Assembly (NCBI GenBank): GCA_029721435.1 | Contig: CM056583.1 | Coordinates: 50,013,620 to 50,077,619, forward strand | DNA length: 64,000 nt | DNA from: Gymnothorax reevesii | Taxonomy: Eukaryota; Chordata; Actinopteri; Anguilliformes; Muraenidae | Reading direction: 5' to 3' | Shown: in pieces, positions 12,731 to 24,981 of the stretch | Layout: every line of letters starts with the position of its first letter | Numbering within the stretch: position 1 is the first letter of the stretch | Notes under the pieces: generated by a model | Told to the model about the DNA's origin: nothing | The model's database searches: none | What the model saw: only the letters and a program-made list of their open reading frames with translations | Position numbers and translations under genes: made by a program

Positions 12731-12746
12731 ATGGCGGCCGGCGTAG
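12731..12746 (+). CDS. Putative first coding exon (MAAGV-), 16 nt before a splice donor
   Basis: ATG GCG GCC GGC GTA G is followed directly by GTAATA, a good 5' splice donor (TAG|GTAATA). It starts immediately downstream of the CRE/ZNF143-like/YY1-like cluster, which suits a short 5' UTR. The exon would end in phase 1. The next exon is uncertain: a possible phase-1 acceptor lies at 23181 and others farther on. The encoded protein is not identifiable from five residues. What is seen is the motif arrangement; that it is a gene start is inference. Confidence 0.45.
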
Positions 12747-15154
12747 GTAATAAGATTGAGGATTTTAAAAGCAATGACAATATTTTACATGTTTGTAACA
12801 ACATATTTTAGTATAAGAGATAAATTGTGGCTTATTAAGGCCTACAAGTCAGGATAGTCGGGGTTCACTTTAAAATTGATTCTGCAAATGAAATGCGCTC
12901 AATTACTTTTGCTTACCCACCATTTTCCATAGGCATCGTGTTTGCCGATGTAATCTAGAAATACATTATTCATGTGAATTCTGAATGTGGATATGATATT
13001 ATGTGCTCTGTTCAATCAACTTATCCAGCGAGAGCACTCTCTAATGGAATGGTCGATCATTGATCAAATGAGCTTTTCAAATGCAGAATTCACTATGCCG
13101 AGAAAAAGCCATTAGAACCAGGCTGGCTGTTAAAGCCAAACATCTGCACGTTCTCATTAATGCAAGGTAAAAGCATACTTGACTGATGCATGATTATCCA
13201 AGAAATCCACACCAGCATCACTTAAACACTCGCATAATTGTTTGTTTTTCCAGGTAAAGGTTCACTGTTGAAAGGCCAAGGTCAGGGTTGCCCAACACTT
13301 TTTTCTTGGAGATCTACCATCCTGTAGTTTCTTCATTCCAACCCTGACAAAGCATTCAGAATTCAACAGCCAACGAGCCTGCTGCACTGTGAATTTTTAG
13401 AATCAGGTTCTCTAAATTTTACATGAAGAAATTTTTTTTTTTTTACATTACATGAAGAAATCATGTAATCCTGAGGAGCCCTGATATTCACGAGTTAGTC
13501 AAATAAAATAAAATAAAAAAAATTAAAAAAAAAACTGGCCTAAATACCAGCTTTGAGAATGTCAGTGCTTAGACTGGTTCAGTCATGGATTTTATTCAAT
13601 TCTGTTGTGGTTTCTAGAATTGTGGTGGGTGCCACAAACCAGCCAAACAAGAGTCTGTTTGATCCTGTCAGACAACTATGACCTGCGCCCTCAGTTCTCG
13701 CTCATTGTAGCTATTTTTTATGCTATAATGCTATACATCTTATCTTTTTGGCAGTTACCCCTGCCATCATTAATAATTTTGCTTTTTGAGAGACCAATAT
13801 TCCAGCAATACAGTCACCAACTATTTAGCCCCTTGGGAACTCTACTAGCACCCTCATCCTGTCCTGAAGACCTTCAAGCAAAGTCCCGCTGAATAACACA
13901 CGCTGATAATTAGCGCTGAAATCAGCCTTTGTAGATTCTTTTGAGACTAAGGTACAGGACTTCAAAGTCAAAGCCAATTTTCAGGATTTCCACCAATATT
14001 TTGTCCACCCCCTGAATGTGGTATTTCACTGGGTATCAGTACACACTAAATAAAAAACTGCTGCTGATTGGCTGTAATAAGCAAAGGAATAAGTGTTTGA
14101 GCATGTTGAAAAGGTAAAATTCTACTTACTACAGCAGGTAAATAAATGTCCCACAATCAAAATTAGGTTTATTGACAGCAAAGGCCTCCAATCACCATGT
14201 TGTGCTCATTGTTTGGCAAGATTCATATTTTCACTTCTAGTATAGCTCTCTAGAGCAAAAGGAGAAATATGAGCATTCCTTCTGAGATACAACCCTTCCC
14301 TAAGCTATTTCAGCACAGGCAGAACAAACACTGCTTTCTCTCGGTGTAAAGAGTGATTTTTTTTCACACAGGTCTAAAGGGCAGGTTGTTGGGATAAAGG
14401 CTTCAATGCTTTCATTACAGCATTGACCGGTGGGTCACACAGAGCAAGGTGCTGAAGACCTACTCATTACTCATATCAAGATCAGAATTCACCGCCACTT
14501 CATCCATCCAGGACTGATGAACCTTCTTGCATCAAAGCAACAAGATGGGTACCCTTTGCGTAATACGAATGTTAAATAATGTAGGTCATGCCTAAGACCT
14601 GAAAGGATGCCCTTGTTTTCAAAGCTGTAAAAAGACTGAATTACGGATCATCAAAATACGCAAATCCCAGGCAAGTTTATACTGCAAGTACACACACCAG
14701 ATAATGCTTTACTATTTTGAACTGTGATTGGTGTCATTTTTCTTCTCCACATTTCAAATCATAATTGCTACACAGGTGAGCAATCTCCTCATGTTAAATC
14801 CAACTGCATTTTAAGCTTATTCTTCTGCAGGGATTTCTTATGAATGTCAAATGTTTAACACATCTGCTGCAAGACCCTTTCCACATTGGAATAGCTTCAC
14901 TGCGCTTTCCTCTGGTCTTAACAGCTATCAAATGCCAGTTATAAATAGAAAACAGCTCGCACTTATGCACTGCACTTAACAAATTCAATTAAACCACTTC
15001 AGAAATGTATGAAGAGCCCAGATTCATTACGTGCAGAAACTGCATGATTATGGATTAAAATTTCAAACTATTCATAATTTTTCCAACAGTGTGAAATGGC
15101 ATTCAGCTAAAAAAAAAAAGTACATTGAGGTATTGTTCAGTGACCAGTCATGAG
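12747..15154. other. Possible intron 1; decayed repeats only
   Basis: At about 13283-13345 lies half of a common fish foldback repeat (see the complete copy at 23757-23950). A/T homopolymer tracts occur at 13432-13444 and 13501-13534. The 95-codon frame at 13605-13892 follows an acceptor-like TTTCTAG but has no motif support. No other feature was recognised. Confidence 0.4.
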
Positions 15155-16257
15155 AACCAAGCAGTGCAGTAAAACTGGATTTTATTAAGGAAGGGGGAGA
15201 ACTCCCGCAGAGCAGGAGGCAACAGTATAGGGTCCACAATCCAAAAATCAAAATCCAGAGGGCGAAATCCAAGTCGTTACCAGGGCAGCAATCACAGTAC
15301 TCGTAGTCGGGCAAAAAAGGTTTTGATACACAGATGCAGACAGTAATTCAAAACAAAGCCAAAAAACGCAAAACAGGGACAGTCCAGTCAGAAGTGAATC
15401 ACAAAGAATACAAGGCAAAAACAAGCATAGCACAAGGGAAACATCCTGACAAGGAGCGAGCTGTGAAAAGACTGCTTAAAAAGACAAACGGGAAGTCACA
15501 TGCTACAAAGGGAAACAAGTGAACTGGATCAGACTAACTACAAAGGAATCAACACGAGGAAGTTCCAAATTACAAGAAATTGGCAAAAGCCAAAACACCG
15601 ACCGGGATCACGAAGACAGCCTACAGACAGACATACGGCTCCGGTTAGGGAGTTCAACCGTGCACAGAGTGAGAGGCAGAACAGTGATTAGCCAGGTGCA
15701 GAAAATCTGCTGAAGCACAGCTAAGTAAATTGAGTGAAGGCAGGGGGTAGAGACTATAGCAGAACGAGTGCTGAGAGCTTGTTAGTCAAATAGCAATGTG
15801 CAGATATACAATCCCTAGTGCTTGTTAGTAAGTCAGCACTATAAACAATGTTAGTCTTGGTTAGAAAGTTTAACTAAAACAACAAACTGATTGTATTGTT
15901 AATAATATACAAAAGCAAGGTGAAGGAAGTAAACAAGATTGGAAGGAATGATTGAAATCCCAGAAACCATGAAATCACCCGAAAGTGTGGCACACAATAC
16001 TGGGGCAGTGAGTGATCACATGACAAAAGACAGGGGGAGACAAAGTGCAATGCATGGTATGACACAAAACATGGACCGGAATATAACTGCAGGAGTGGAA
16101 TATGGCAGAAAATACAGAATCAAACAGAAAGAAAACAAAGCATGGAATCCTAATCACAAATACAGTACATGGTCAGACAAGGCAGAATTCATAATCAAAC
16201 ATGGCAGTCAGGCAGAATCATAACAAAAACATGGTCAGGCAGAGCAGGATCATAACA
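15155..16257 (-). repeat. 1.1 kb dispersed repeat, copy A (possible solo LTR)
   Basis: This segment resembles 31402-32537 along its length, with shared blocks such as GGGCGAAATCCA, CAGTCAGAA and GGGATCACGA. Read on the reverse strand it begins TGTTATGATCC and has AATAAA close to its other end, as an LTR would have a polyadenylation signal. Three tandem units of about 30 bp (CATGGTCAGRCA...ATCATAAC) occupy 16169-16258. No protein-coding remnant was seen. The solo-LTR reading is inference; target duplications were not found. Confidence 0.55.
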
Positions 16258-17870
16258 TACATGTTCTCACAAAGGTGATACATGTTTTCCAAGGCAATGG
16301 ATTAAATAACTCGGCAATATAAATGCTTAATTTCCATAATATAACTTTGGACATTTAGCACTGAAGAAAAAGCACATTTCCCCTTCTTATTTCCTTAATT
16401 ATTGTATATTTGTCAGATTGAATTGTTGCTGAGCTTTACAAGGAATTCTCCCAAGTAAATGCTACTGCATGTCTAACTGAAATACATCACCTAATCCGAG
16501 CCAACGTTCGTCTGCAGCAGTGCAGGATAGGTGGGAGTATGATGACACAGTATTGTGGAGAATGGCGTTCAGCAGTACATTTTGCAGAACAAACAAGGCC
16601 ACAAGTCAACCTCAAGTTAACCAACTTCAACAGATATGAATGCTGAAATTTAAATAGTATCAGCTAGGTTGCACCATGCTAACCATTTACACATAAATAA
16701 GTAAATCTCTAGTTAAACTGCGTGGATAATGGTATGGCTCCACTTTATATATGAGACCATCGGTCGAGACCAGATTTAAGTGATTTTAAGCATTCCAATA
16801 AGCCCTTTCTTTAATCGCCACCAATGATGGCTCCGTAAATGTCCTCCACATTAGGGATTAGGGATTAAGTTAATTAAATTAGACAATAAAGCACCAGCAA
16901 GTGGCAACCGATTGCAAATTAAAGCAATACAATGAGCGATAAGAACACTGACTCCTTGCCAGCCAAGCCACGTGCAGACAATCCTACTATTGATCAGCTC
17001 ATGCAGGTAAGCAAGTAATCAATGACCACTTGCCGCAGAAGTTAATCACCCTAACAGACCTGTAAGGCAGACACACCTCCTGCCCTCCTCCTGACAGTGC
17101 ATCAGCCCCTGGGTCCAGATTCCCCTCTTCCCCCAAGCTGCAAAATGAAAATAATTTTACATTTTACCTGCTTTTACAAGATTTAGCAAGAGACAATACA
17201 TGGCAAAAGTATACATGGTTCTTTGTGGTTCTCAAGAGTCGATTTTAACAGGACTAAACACGGTGTCCACAGTGATGATATCATTTTCAGTGACATGTTT
17301 TATATTCCATAAATGTGCTTAAACAACAGCAATAATATCTATGCTTCATCCTGGGTGCTATATTCAACTAATGTTATACTGTAGTTTTGAGCTGTTGTGA
17401 GAAACAGGGTTACACACTGAAGTTTCTTTATTCATAGTGTTAGGCCTCGAATGAATCTAGAACCATGATAAATCACAACAGCCAGGATTTTACGTGATGT
17501 AAATTTGACCGTGGATTGTTTTGAGGTTTGAGGATAAAACCGTTTTTCAAAAATCAACAATGACAGTTTTTCATCTATTAAGTCAAATGAGGAACCAAAA
17601 GAAAACAAAAAAGATTTAAAATATTTCATGATAGATGAATATAAAAATTTAGTAAGCACAGCAATATCTGTATCTCTATCAATATCTGGGATGGGTGTGC
17701 TTTATCACTGGACATGAGAGTGGTTTTGGAATAGGAAGTGGCCGTGGTCAGAAAATGAATCATTCAAACAAATTCAATTACATTATGCATTGTTCTTGAT
17801 ATGTCTGCCAGAATAAGTGAAAGTCTGTGTGACTGTGTGAGTGTGTGTGTCTGTGCCTGTATATTTATAC
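16258..17870. other. No gene recognised
   Basis: AT-rich sequence with a short duplicated ATTAGGGATTAGGGATTA at about 16851-16867 and imperfect GTGTGT runs near 17830-17860. No coding or transposon signal is supported. Confidence 0.45.
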
Positions 17871-17873
17871 AGT

Positions 17874-17915
17874 AGTTGACCAAAACATTATGACCACCTG
17901 CCTTGCATGCTTTTG
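17874..17915. repeat. Tc1-like terminal repeat fragment
   Basis: CAGTAGTTGACCAAAACATT and the following ATGACCACCTGCC form the terminal repeat start of a common fish Tc1 family whose far end reads GGTGGTCATAATGTT. The element body does not follow. Inverted ends of the same family occur at 38190-38210 and near 59862-59882. Confidence 0.6.
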
Positions 17916-19576
17916 ATTTTCACAAGCCCTTTCAGACTCCCAAGTTGTCACATATCAACATCTCAGTAGATCTCGTGGGTGTCACTCTATGACAAGAAAA
18001 GAGACACGGACACGAGGAAGGACAACGCTCATTCTTATATCCTCCCCCTTTCAATTTGCGGGGATGATCAAAGTTTTACATCGAACTGCAAACGTGATTG
18101 ATCTTTGGTGTTCATTATTTTTGCTATATAAATTTATGTTAGACTTTACAATAAAGGTACAAATCATATGCTAAAAGTAATGTTGAGTCAATGCATGACT
18201 TTAGATGATTTACAGTAATGTATGAATTAATGCAGGATGCGTCATGAATTACTCTTACTCACCATTAACAAGATGATCAAAACACCATGACTTCTGGTGA
18301 TAAGTTCACACTTCATAAATGTTTATTCGGTTACTTCATACATTAATTATTTTCGTGACCAAATTAGCTGGATTCCTCTTACATAAAATATCATTTCTGT
18401 TGCATTTGCTCAGGCAATCAAAAGAAGAGTTTGGTTCATATTTTCTATGAGAATAGACCCAAATAAATTATTCATTTAGTTACCGAGGGGGAGGGGGAGG
18501 TACCCCACTTCTCAGGGATCAGAAGAGGTTGTGCTGATTGGTGGACCTGTAGATGGCCAGAATGAGAAATGGAAAACTGTCACCCATGAAACTGGGATTT
18601 GTGTATAAAAATTAATTTATGTTACTAGCAGAAGACCTGAGAAACTATGGTGTGTCCACATCCATTTATGATAGTTTCACAACAGAAGATCTGAGCACAA
18701 AGCGTGGCATGTGGTTGTTAAAAAGAGTAGTGTTTAGTCTTTTAATTGTAAAAAAGTGGATGTGTTTTGGACGTGACATGAAATAAACCAATTGAGAGCC
18801 TCATCTCCCAGTCCCCTTAAACCTTTTGCGCTGAAGAGCAGATCATAGATGCTAGTGTGCATGGAATTGCTTAGCTGATGCACTCAGTCACAGCATTTTA
18901 GCCATGTTGGGTAGACGCAAAATGTATATTGAATATTCAGACGGAAGCTGTGCCCAAAAAGTACTTAGAGTATGGACTGGAGGTGGTAAATCCCATTGCT
19001 GTCCCCAAGGAACTGCATAAATTAAGCTCCTCAACCAAACCTGATCTGCAAACAGCCGAAGCTATTTTCCAATAGCATCCATCTAGTAGTTGATGAAAAT
19101 GATCTCTTACAACAACAAAAAAAATTGATTTCCATCAAAGCAGCAAGCTAAGGTCACCATAACGAAAAGGTGTGTCAATTTAGTAATGAAAACAATCTGC
19201 TCTCTGAATCAAAAATTCAACGTGATACTGATATGTCATTCTACAGTGCAGATTTGTCCCTTGCAGGATTCAGTGGTCAGTTATTGCCTCAATCTATCCC
19301 GGATATACAGTCCGATTAGTACCCACTGGCAATGTACTGTGTAAATGCACAGTTGTAGCTCATGTACAAATGAAATGTTCCAGGTAATTATTCGCTGATT
19401 GACAAGCATTTTAACCAAGAGAGACCAGAATGAACTTTCCTACCATAATTGAAAAAAAATTGATAGGGCCTCCATAAAAATGATGAAACTCTTGCGACAC
19501 AGCCAGTTAGGTTGCATCATCTCAACTTAGCGCATTTGAATTACGTGAACGCATTGAAATATACACTGCCTCATAC
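17916..19576. other. No gene recognised
   Basis: Mostly AT-rich sequence with a G-rich GAGGGGGAGGGGGAGG tract at about 18485. No repeat family or coding stretch could be named. Confidence 0.45.
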
Positions 19577-19879
19577 CAACCAGCAATGGTCGACAGCTTT
19601 TTCCTAGCAGCGCACGATTGACTTAAGCGCTGTAGGGATGAAAATTGGGAGTGGACTGCTGGGAAGAGAAATTAAAAATGATTGGCTTATTCGTTGCTCA
19701 AGCGCCTCCTGTTGGCCAGCTGGGTGCTCGTCAGTGAGATTCTAAGCTTGCTCATGTTCGGGTATCTTCCTCCCTCGTTCTGAACAATGAGTGTAAAGAT
19801 GCAGGGGCTGACAGGCGCGTGCTTTAGAGAAGAGCCGCTAACTGTCTCTCTCTCCTGAGCTAGCAATAGAGGGTAGCAT

Positions 19880-19880
<1 letters not shown>
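19577..19880 (+). repeat. SINE copy 1, headless and 3'-truncated
   Basis: This segment matches the body of the full SINE at 55334-55833, from just downstream of the tRNA-like head through TTGCTCAAGCGCCTCCTGTT, the GTTCTGAAC block and TGAGCTAGCAATAGAGGGT. The tRNA-like head with A and B boxes is absent, and the last 110 bp or so (the GGGCATTCCAGATTCGGGTG tail) are replaced by a compound microsatellite. Divergence from the other copies is higher, so it is an old insertion. The 197-codon reverse frame crossing it is spurious. Confidence 0.8.

Positions 19881-19940
<60 letters not shown>
19881..19940. repeat. Compound microsatellite (GT)n(AT)n(AC)n
   Basis: Four GT units, about 22 AT units and about nine AC units run without interruption. 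Because GT and AC flank an AT core, the tract is self-complementary and could extrude a hairpin. It joins the broken end of SINE copy 1 to a Tc1-like end. Confidence 0.95.
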
Positions 19941-19941
<1 letters not shown>

Positions 19942-20030
19942 GTGGTGCCCAAAATTATTCATACCCCTACCAATTTTTCCTTTCAAGCTAGAGTAGTATC
20001 TTGCCTGATTTTTTCCTGATGTTGGAATGT
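19941..20030. repeat. Tc1-like terminal repeat fragment
   Basis: AGTGGTGCCCAAAATTATTC followed by ATACCCC resembles the ends of a Tc1 family whose terminal repeats start CAGTGG...AAAAGTATTCATACCCC. No transposase remnant follows in frame. Assignment rests on the end motif only. Confidence 0.45.
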
Positions 20031-20159
20031 CTTTTTGCGTACATAAAGTATATTTTGGATTGTACTGTGTTAGAGAGTTATTTCTCCTCATAGGGCTTGG
20101 AAAGTGGTATATTTGGTGTTTGCTTGTCTGCTGACTAAACACTAGTTGCTCAGCTAAAT

Positions 20160-20300
20160 GGGGCAAAATGAGAGGCATGAGGACCTCAACTGTATGTGAA
20201 AAAGCCACCGAGGGAAGCAGGTACCATGTGCTTTGCCACAGCAGAAAGAAGCTGACCAAGGTGGTGTGCAAATGTTGCATTTATGTAGATCGCATCCATT
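20160..20300 (+). pseudogene. Cysteine-rich stretch, possible piggyBac-like tail
   Basis: The + strand reads SRYHVLCHSRKKLTKVVCKC in an otherwise Cys/His-rich 30-residue stretch, loosely like the C-terminal zinc-binding tail of piggyBac transposases (PGBD). The pattern is incomplete and stops follow quickly. Identification is weak; a chance resemblance is quite possible. Confidence 0.25.
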
Positions 20301-23117
20301 TGGCACTGCGCACTGGAGCACTGAGGACTGAGCATGTGACCTGCTGTTCTTTGTCGATGGTTCCCACTTTTTTATTCATTTTTCATATATCCTGAGGTCC
20401 GTCACCTCAACCATATTGTAGGTGGTAGTAACGGCATGTAGCTTTCTAGCAGGGTAAACATTCTGACTTTAAAATATGCAACTTTCTTTCTTTCTTTTTT
20501 TTAATGAGTATGCATGCTAGCTAACAGGGCTCTGGTGAATAAAATTTCAACCCTTTATAATAAAGAAAAAGCATTTTTGGGTTTGGAGAGGTTTTTGGAG
20601 ACCACTGATGTTCATTCTCGCCTATGTTGATTGACCCATGGTTATTCCTACTTGAAAATGTTTCATTCAGATTGAGCATCATTAGTCCAAATGGTTAATT
20701 TGTGGTGAAATTTTATTTCATAATTTCAATATGCACTGTTTGTTGAGCGATTCGGAAAGCCATTTGATATGAGACTTAGAGAGTACGCATATTTGGCTCC
20801 AGGACAGTTGGATATTTTAAATATCACACTCAGATGTAATACAATTGTGGTCAAGGAGGTTATGATCCCGGAAATGTATATTTTTCCCTCAAAGCCATTT
20901 TTTGACTCTCAGTATTTTTTTTTTTTGACTGTTGAATTTTCCTGAAGATTATTTGTGTTTGCAGCCCTTATTCTGTAATAAAATTTTGAAAACATACTGA
21001 AAAAGCAAGTATTCTAAATGCTATAAGTGTCTTCTTTCATTTAAGTTGTTTTTTTTACTCTCTGTGATGCTCTAATCTTGAATTATAAAGCTTTAAATGA
21101 GAGTATGCTTAAATTGCAAGATTTGGCTTCTGTGCAAAGGGGTTAAACTGGCAGTTCATATGTGATAACCCACCAATGTGGTTGAATTAAAACAATTACA
21201 AAATGAAGAGTGGGCCAAAATTCCACCACTATTGCAAATCGGTGTCAACATATCTACAGGGATGCCTCTAAGCAAGACCTTGTGACACAAAAAGGGCACT
21301 ATACTACTATACTACTTTTTGAAAGTTGTCATCTTTAAAAAGTAACATTTCAAAAAGAACAAAATATACATAATACTGCCATTGGAATGACTACTAATAC
21401 TTGTATCCCAATTTAAAGTACTGAAAAGCAAAAAACGATTTTGGCATCACCCATGCCTTTTTGAATAAGAATATCTCAGCAACTACAAATATAACCCTGC
21501 TGCTTTTTTGTACGTGATAGAAGACAGATGGAACTGTCTTTTATAAAAAGTTGGGGTCTCTGGCACCTGTCCCACATGGAGATTTCTGCCACCAAATACA
21601 GCCAATTAAAAATCTCGTCCAACTTTGGGAGCTCATATTTTCCAAACAGAGGTATCTAGAAAGCTCCAATTTGCTAAGTTATCACACAAGTTTGTGTAGA
21701 ATGGAACCCAGGGGTATCAGAAATCTTCTGTGCAGTATTTCTAGTACCTTTAAGGCCCCAAACCCCACTTGTGAGTAGGTTTTTCTTAATTTTTGGCATT
21801 TTTTGCAAGCCCCCATGGCCTGCAGAGTGTAGGGAAACACCTGGGGATGTTTGTGGAGCACTAGCTACATGCAGAGGCCTTGTATACCAACTTACAGCTC
21901 TCTGATATGTCTAGAGGCAGAGAATTAACCACTTAAAGATGCAAAAAACCCTGGCTAGGCTTTTCTTGGCTATTTATAGCCCAATTACTGAAAATTTCAG
22001 ACCCCCACAACTCAGTAACTATTTGAGCTACAGGCCTACAGTTTTGTATAGAAAGTACTTTTGTGACTATCTAGTGACATACAAATTTAAGACTAATTTG
22101 AAAATGGTGTGGCAACCACCATCTGGTGAAACCACATGGAATGACCCAACTAGGCATGATATCGGACAGACGATTTTGGCAGTATGAGCCTAAAAGTGAT
22201 GGCAGCACTAGAGAAACTCCATTAACTCCTATATTAAATCTGACAAGAAAATTTCTGTTGGGAAGCTGAGAGACACAGTTTTTTGACCAGCTCGTGATCC
22301 CATATTTTTGGCACTACACAAACAATTTTGACATACTTTGCTTGATCATAACTCAAATGGATGAGTGGCTCAGCAAAATTGTGGCATAGCGGTATTGCGG
22401 TTCAATTCTGTCCTCTGCTGGACTTTTTCCTGGCATCAGCATTATCCTTGTTTGGATTAAGATTGATACGAGTGTTAGACAAATCTAATTCTTCGGCAAT
22501 AATTTTCGGTATCGTAGTTGGCACAGTCACTCAAACCAGCTCCAAGAGAGCACATTGAGGGCAGAAAAGACACGTCTTTTTTTCAGGGTGGGTCCATGAG
22601 AACACGTAACAGTAAAAAATTGCTGAGCAGAAAACAATTGCTCGAGCTCCTATTCCAATATTGCAAGAAATTTTCGCACTAGCTAGAGATATTTACGATC
22701 ATATCTAAAATAGGCTAAATATTGGTATCAAAATGACCGTAACTGCCATCCTTGCTAAGCTAGCAGACATAACTTATCCATACTCATTGAGTAGTTTAAT
22801 AGCTAACGTTAGCTAGCTATTGTTTTTGTCATCTGTAGAGATGCCAATTTCAACGCTCAAGTTTGTCCCATTTCAAACTCGTTCTGTGCACTGTGTGTTC
22901 GCGAGCTAACCAGCCAAAAATAGCAAAGAAATAAAAAGGGAGCCGTGAATAGTAGCAATTCACTACTTGGCCAGGTCAGCATTGTATAGTTAGGGACTGA
23001 GGGAGACACTAACAATGAGCTATAAGCAACAACACCTGCGGCAGTCTGCCAATGTGGCCTACCATGTGTTCTCCACTATTAAGCTAATTTCTCAGCATAC
23101 ACTGCATTGACCTAGAT
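20301..23117. other. No gene recognised; likely old repeat debris
   Basis: Long AT-rich stretch with no coding signal. TAACGTTAGCTAGC near 22805-22818 is a motif commonly met in fish MITEs. I could not assign element boundaries. Confidence 0.4.
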
Positions 23118-23181
23118 ATGCACAGAGCCATAGAGAGAAATGTGTCAACCTCATTGACTCCAATATACATTTTTTTTACAG

Positions 23182-23260
23182 CTGGGTTGAAGAAGAGTAG
23201 TCATGATGCAGCTGAAAAGTCACAATTCCTTAAACAATTACTTTCAGCTATAAAGTCTTG
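23182..23260 (+). other. Weak candidate exon (phase-1 acceptor)
   Basis: A pyrimidine-rich acceptor CATTTTTTTTACAG ends at 23181. Read in phase 1 (the phase left by the 12731-12746 exon) the sequence is open as GLKKSSHDAAEKSQFLKQLL and beyond. There is no convincing donor close by: the choices are AAA|GTCTTG near 23255 or CAG|GTTCAT near 23328. The 3' end given here is arbitrary. It is listed because its phase would fit the putative first exon, not because the protein is known. Confidence 0.25.
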
Positions 23261-23756
23261 CATTTACATTTCAGCAGTTTTTCTTCATTTCTTCGGCAAT
23301 TTCCTTTGCCTCCCAGTTTCCAAACAGGTTCATTTTATAGGCCAACCTTTTCAACTTTTCTCGCTGAAGCAAGCACACAAATTTTCCTCAGAAAATTTAG
23401 CCTTTTCTAGTTTTTTTTTTTCCCCACAGGGTGATATGTGCCAGTTTTGAACAACTATTAAGCTTTAAAGGTTCCCTGATATGAGGCACACCACCTGAAA
23501 TTGTTGGATTATTTTGTTCTTTATGATTATTTATATCTCTCTGTGCACTCAAAAGTTCTGAAATGGCAGAAAAATCCATCAATTACAAAGATTAAAAGTG
23601 ATGATTTTTTGCACTCTTACAAAGAAGTAGGAAGTTTCCGAGACATAGGTCACATGATCCTATGGCATCATCAAAGGAACGCACCTTTGCCATAGTAATC
23701 TCTGTGGTCCATTTACACAGTTGTTTACGCACATTTTCTGGTGTGTTTGTCTAGTG

Positions 23757-23950
23757 CAGGGGTCTCCAACCTTGTTCCTGGAGAGCTCCCATCCTGAAGG
23801 TTATCACTCCAACCAAAGCAAACCACTCCTGCTTTCCCAGTTACAGATCTTGACGAGCTGCCAATGAGCTGAATCGGGTGTGTTGAATTAGGGTTGGAGT
23901 AGAATCCTACAGGATGGCAGCTCTCCAGGAACAGAGTTGGAGAGCCCTGG
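23757..23950. repeat. Foldback repeat (MITE-like), about 55 bp arms
   Basis: CAGGGGTCTCCAACCTTGTT and the following CCTGGAGAGCTCCCATCCT are mirrored by AGGATGGCAGCTCTCCAGGA and ACAGAGTTGGAGAGCCCTG. Arms of 50-60 bp flank a loop of about 80 bp. The sequence is a widespread foldback type in fish genomes. Half of a related, more decayed copy lies at about 13283-13345. Confidence 0.85.
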
Positions 23951-24377
23951 TTTAGTGTATGAGCCTACAATTAAGATATCAATCTATCCATCTAATTGTT
24001 ACATGCAACAAACCGTGTTACATAGGCTAACGTAGCTAGAAGTTTGGATACACAGTGGACATGAGGACAACTATCCAAACTCAGGTATAAATCTAATGAC
24101 GAGTGTACAACAAGGCATCAACATTACTCGCTGATTCATAAAAATATTGTATTCATGTTGTGACTGACGTCACAAGCCTATAAGCCAGCGTTAGTTCCAC
24201 AGTGATCATGGATGCCCACCTCCTACAGCACAGCTGGCAATCAGGCATCACAATACAGCCTCCCGAGTTCGTCTGGATCATAATGCGGCGGCAGCTGTCG
24301 ATAATCCAGTTACAGCTGTGGCAGTTACCCTCGCCAGCTAATTTATCTAATTTATTTAAGTTAACCATCTATGGCAT
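23951..24377. other. No gene recognised
   Basis: Short unique-looking stretch between two foldback elements. The 117-codon + frame at 24202-24555 runs into the adjacent MITE and is not supported. Confidence 0.45.
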
Positions 24378-24981
24378 TAAACTTCATGATTATTCGCCAG
24401 AATATTTGGCAGTATTGGTGGCGTTAAACTGCTTTCACACCGGACACAAAACGAATGTTTCACATGACAGATTACATTCAAAGTCAAAGCAAAGACAAGA
24501 ATACACGCAAAACGCACTGCTCATAAAGCTCGCTAAATGCCTGAGACCGAGGTGATTGGATTGAGGGAAATACACACAACTGTCACTAGCCTGCTAAATC
24601 GATAAGGTGGTTAGTTAAACTGGCAGGTAGATAGTTAGTGTGTAACTTAGCTGTTCTCTCAACACTGGACTGAACGCTTGCTGTATAATTTCTTCATCGA
24701 AATTCACGAAAATCTAACGTTATGTCGAACTTAAGTTAGCTGGCTAACTACTGCAGGAATTTAACGTCAGCTAAGCATCTAGCCTGCATGCATGTCTAAG
24801 GCTGCTTTCACACCAGACGCAAAACGAACAAGACAGATTACATTGAAAGTCAATGCGAAGACGTGAATACATTAAATTTCAATGTAATCTGTCGTGTGAA
24901 AAATTCCTATTGCGTCCGGTGTGAAAACGGCTAAACGCCACCTATTCTGGCAAATGTTCTGGCGAATAATCCTAAAGTTTA
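24378..24981. mobile_element. Non-autonomous DNA transposon (MITE), about 0.6 kb
   Basis: Outer arms at about 24378-24446 and 24918-24981 are inverted copies: GATTATTCGCCAGAATATTT on the left against the complement of AAATGTTCTGGCGAATAATC on the right, continuing through TGGCGTT and TTTCACACCGG. Inside, CAGATTACATT blocks repeat at 24464, 24833 and, inverted, at 24880. The TTTCACACCGGA/TCCGGTGTGAAA motif is common in PIF/Harbinger-type MITEs of fish; that assignment is inference. No transposase is present. Confidence 0.75.

Noticed and set aside
13605..13892. Exon 2 of the putative gene after TTTCTAG
   Set aside because: The phase-1 frame is open but has no clear donor, turns into a hydrophobic AT-rich run and shows no coding character.
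19687..20280. 197-codon reverse-strand open frame, longest in the window
   Set aside because: It crosses a SINE, a compound microsatellite (giving an Ile/Tyr run) and a Tc1 end; it has no domain and is a chance frame.
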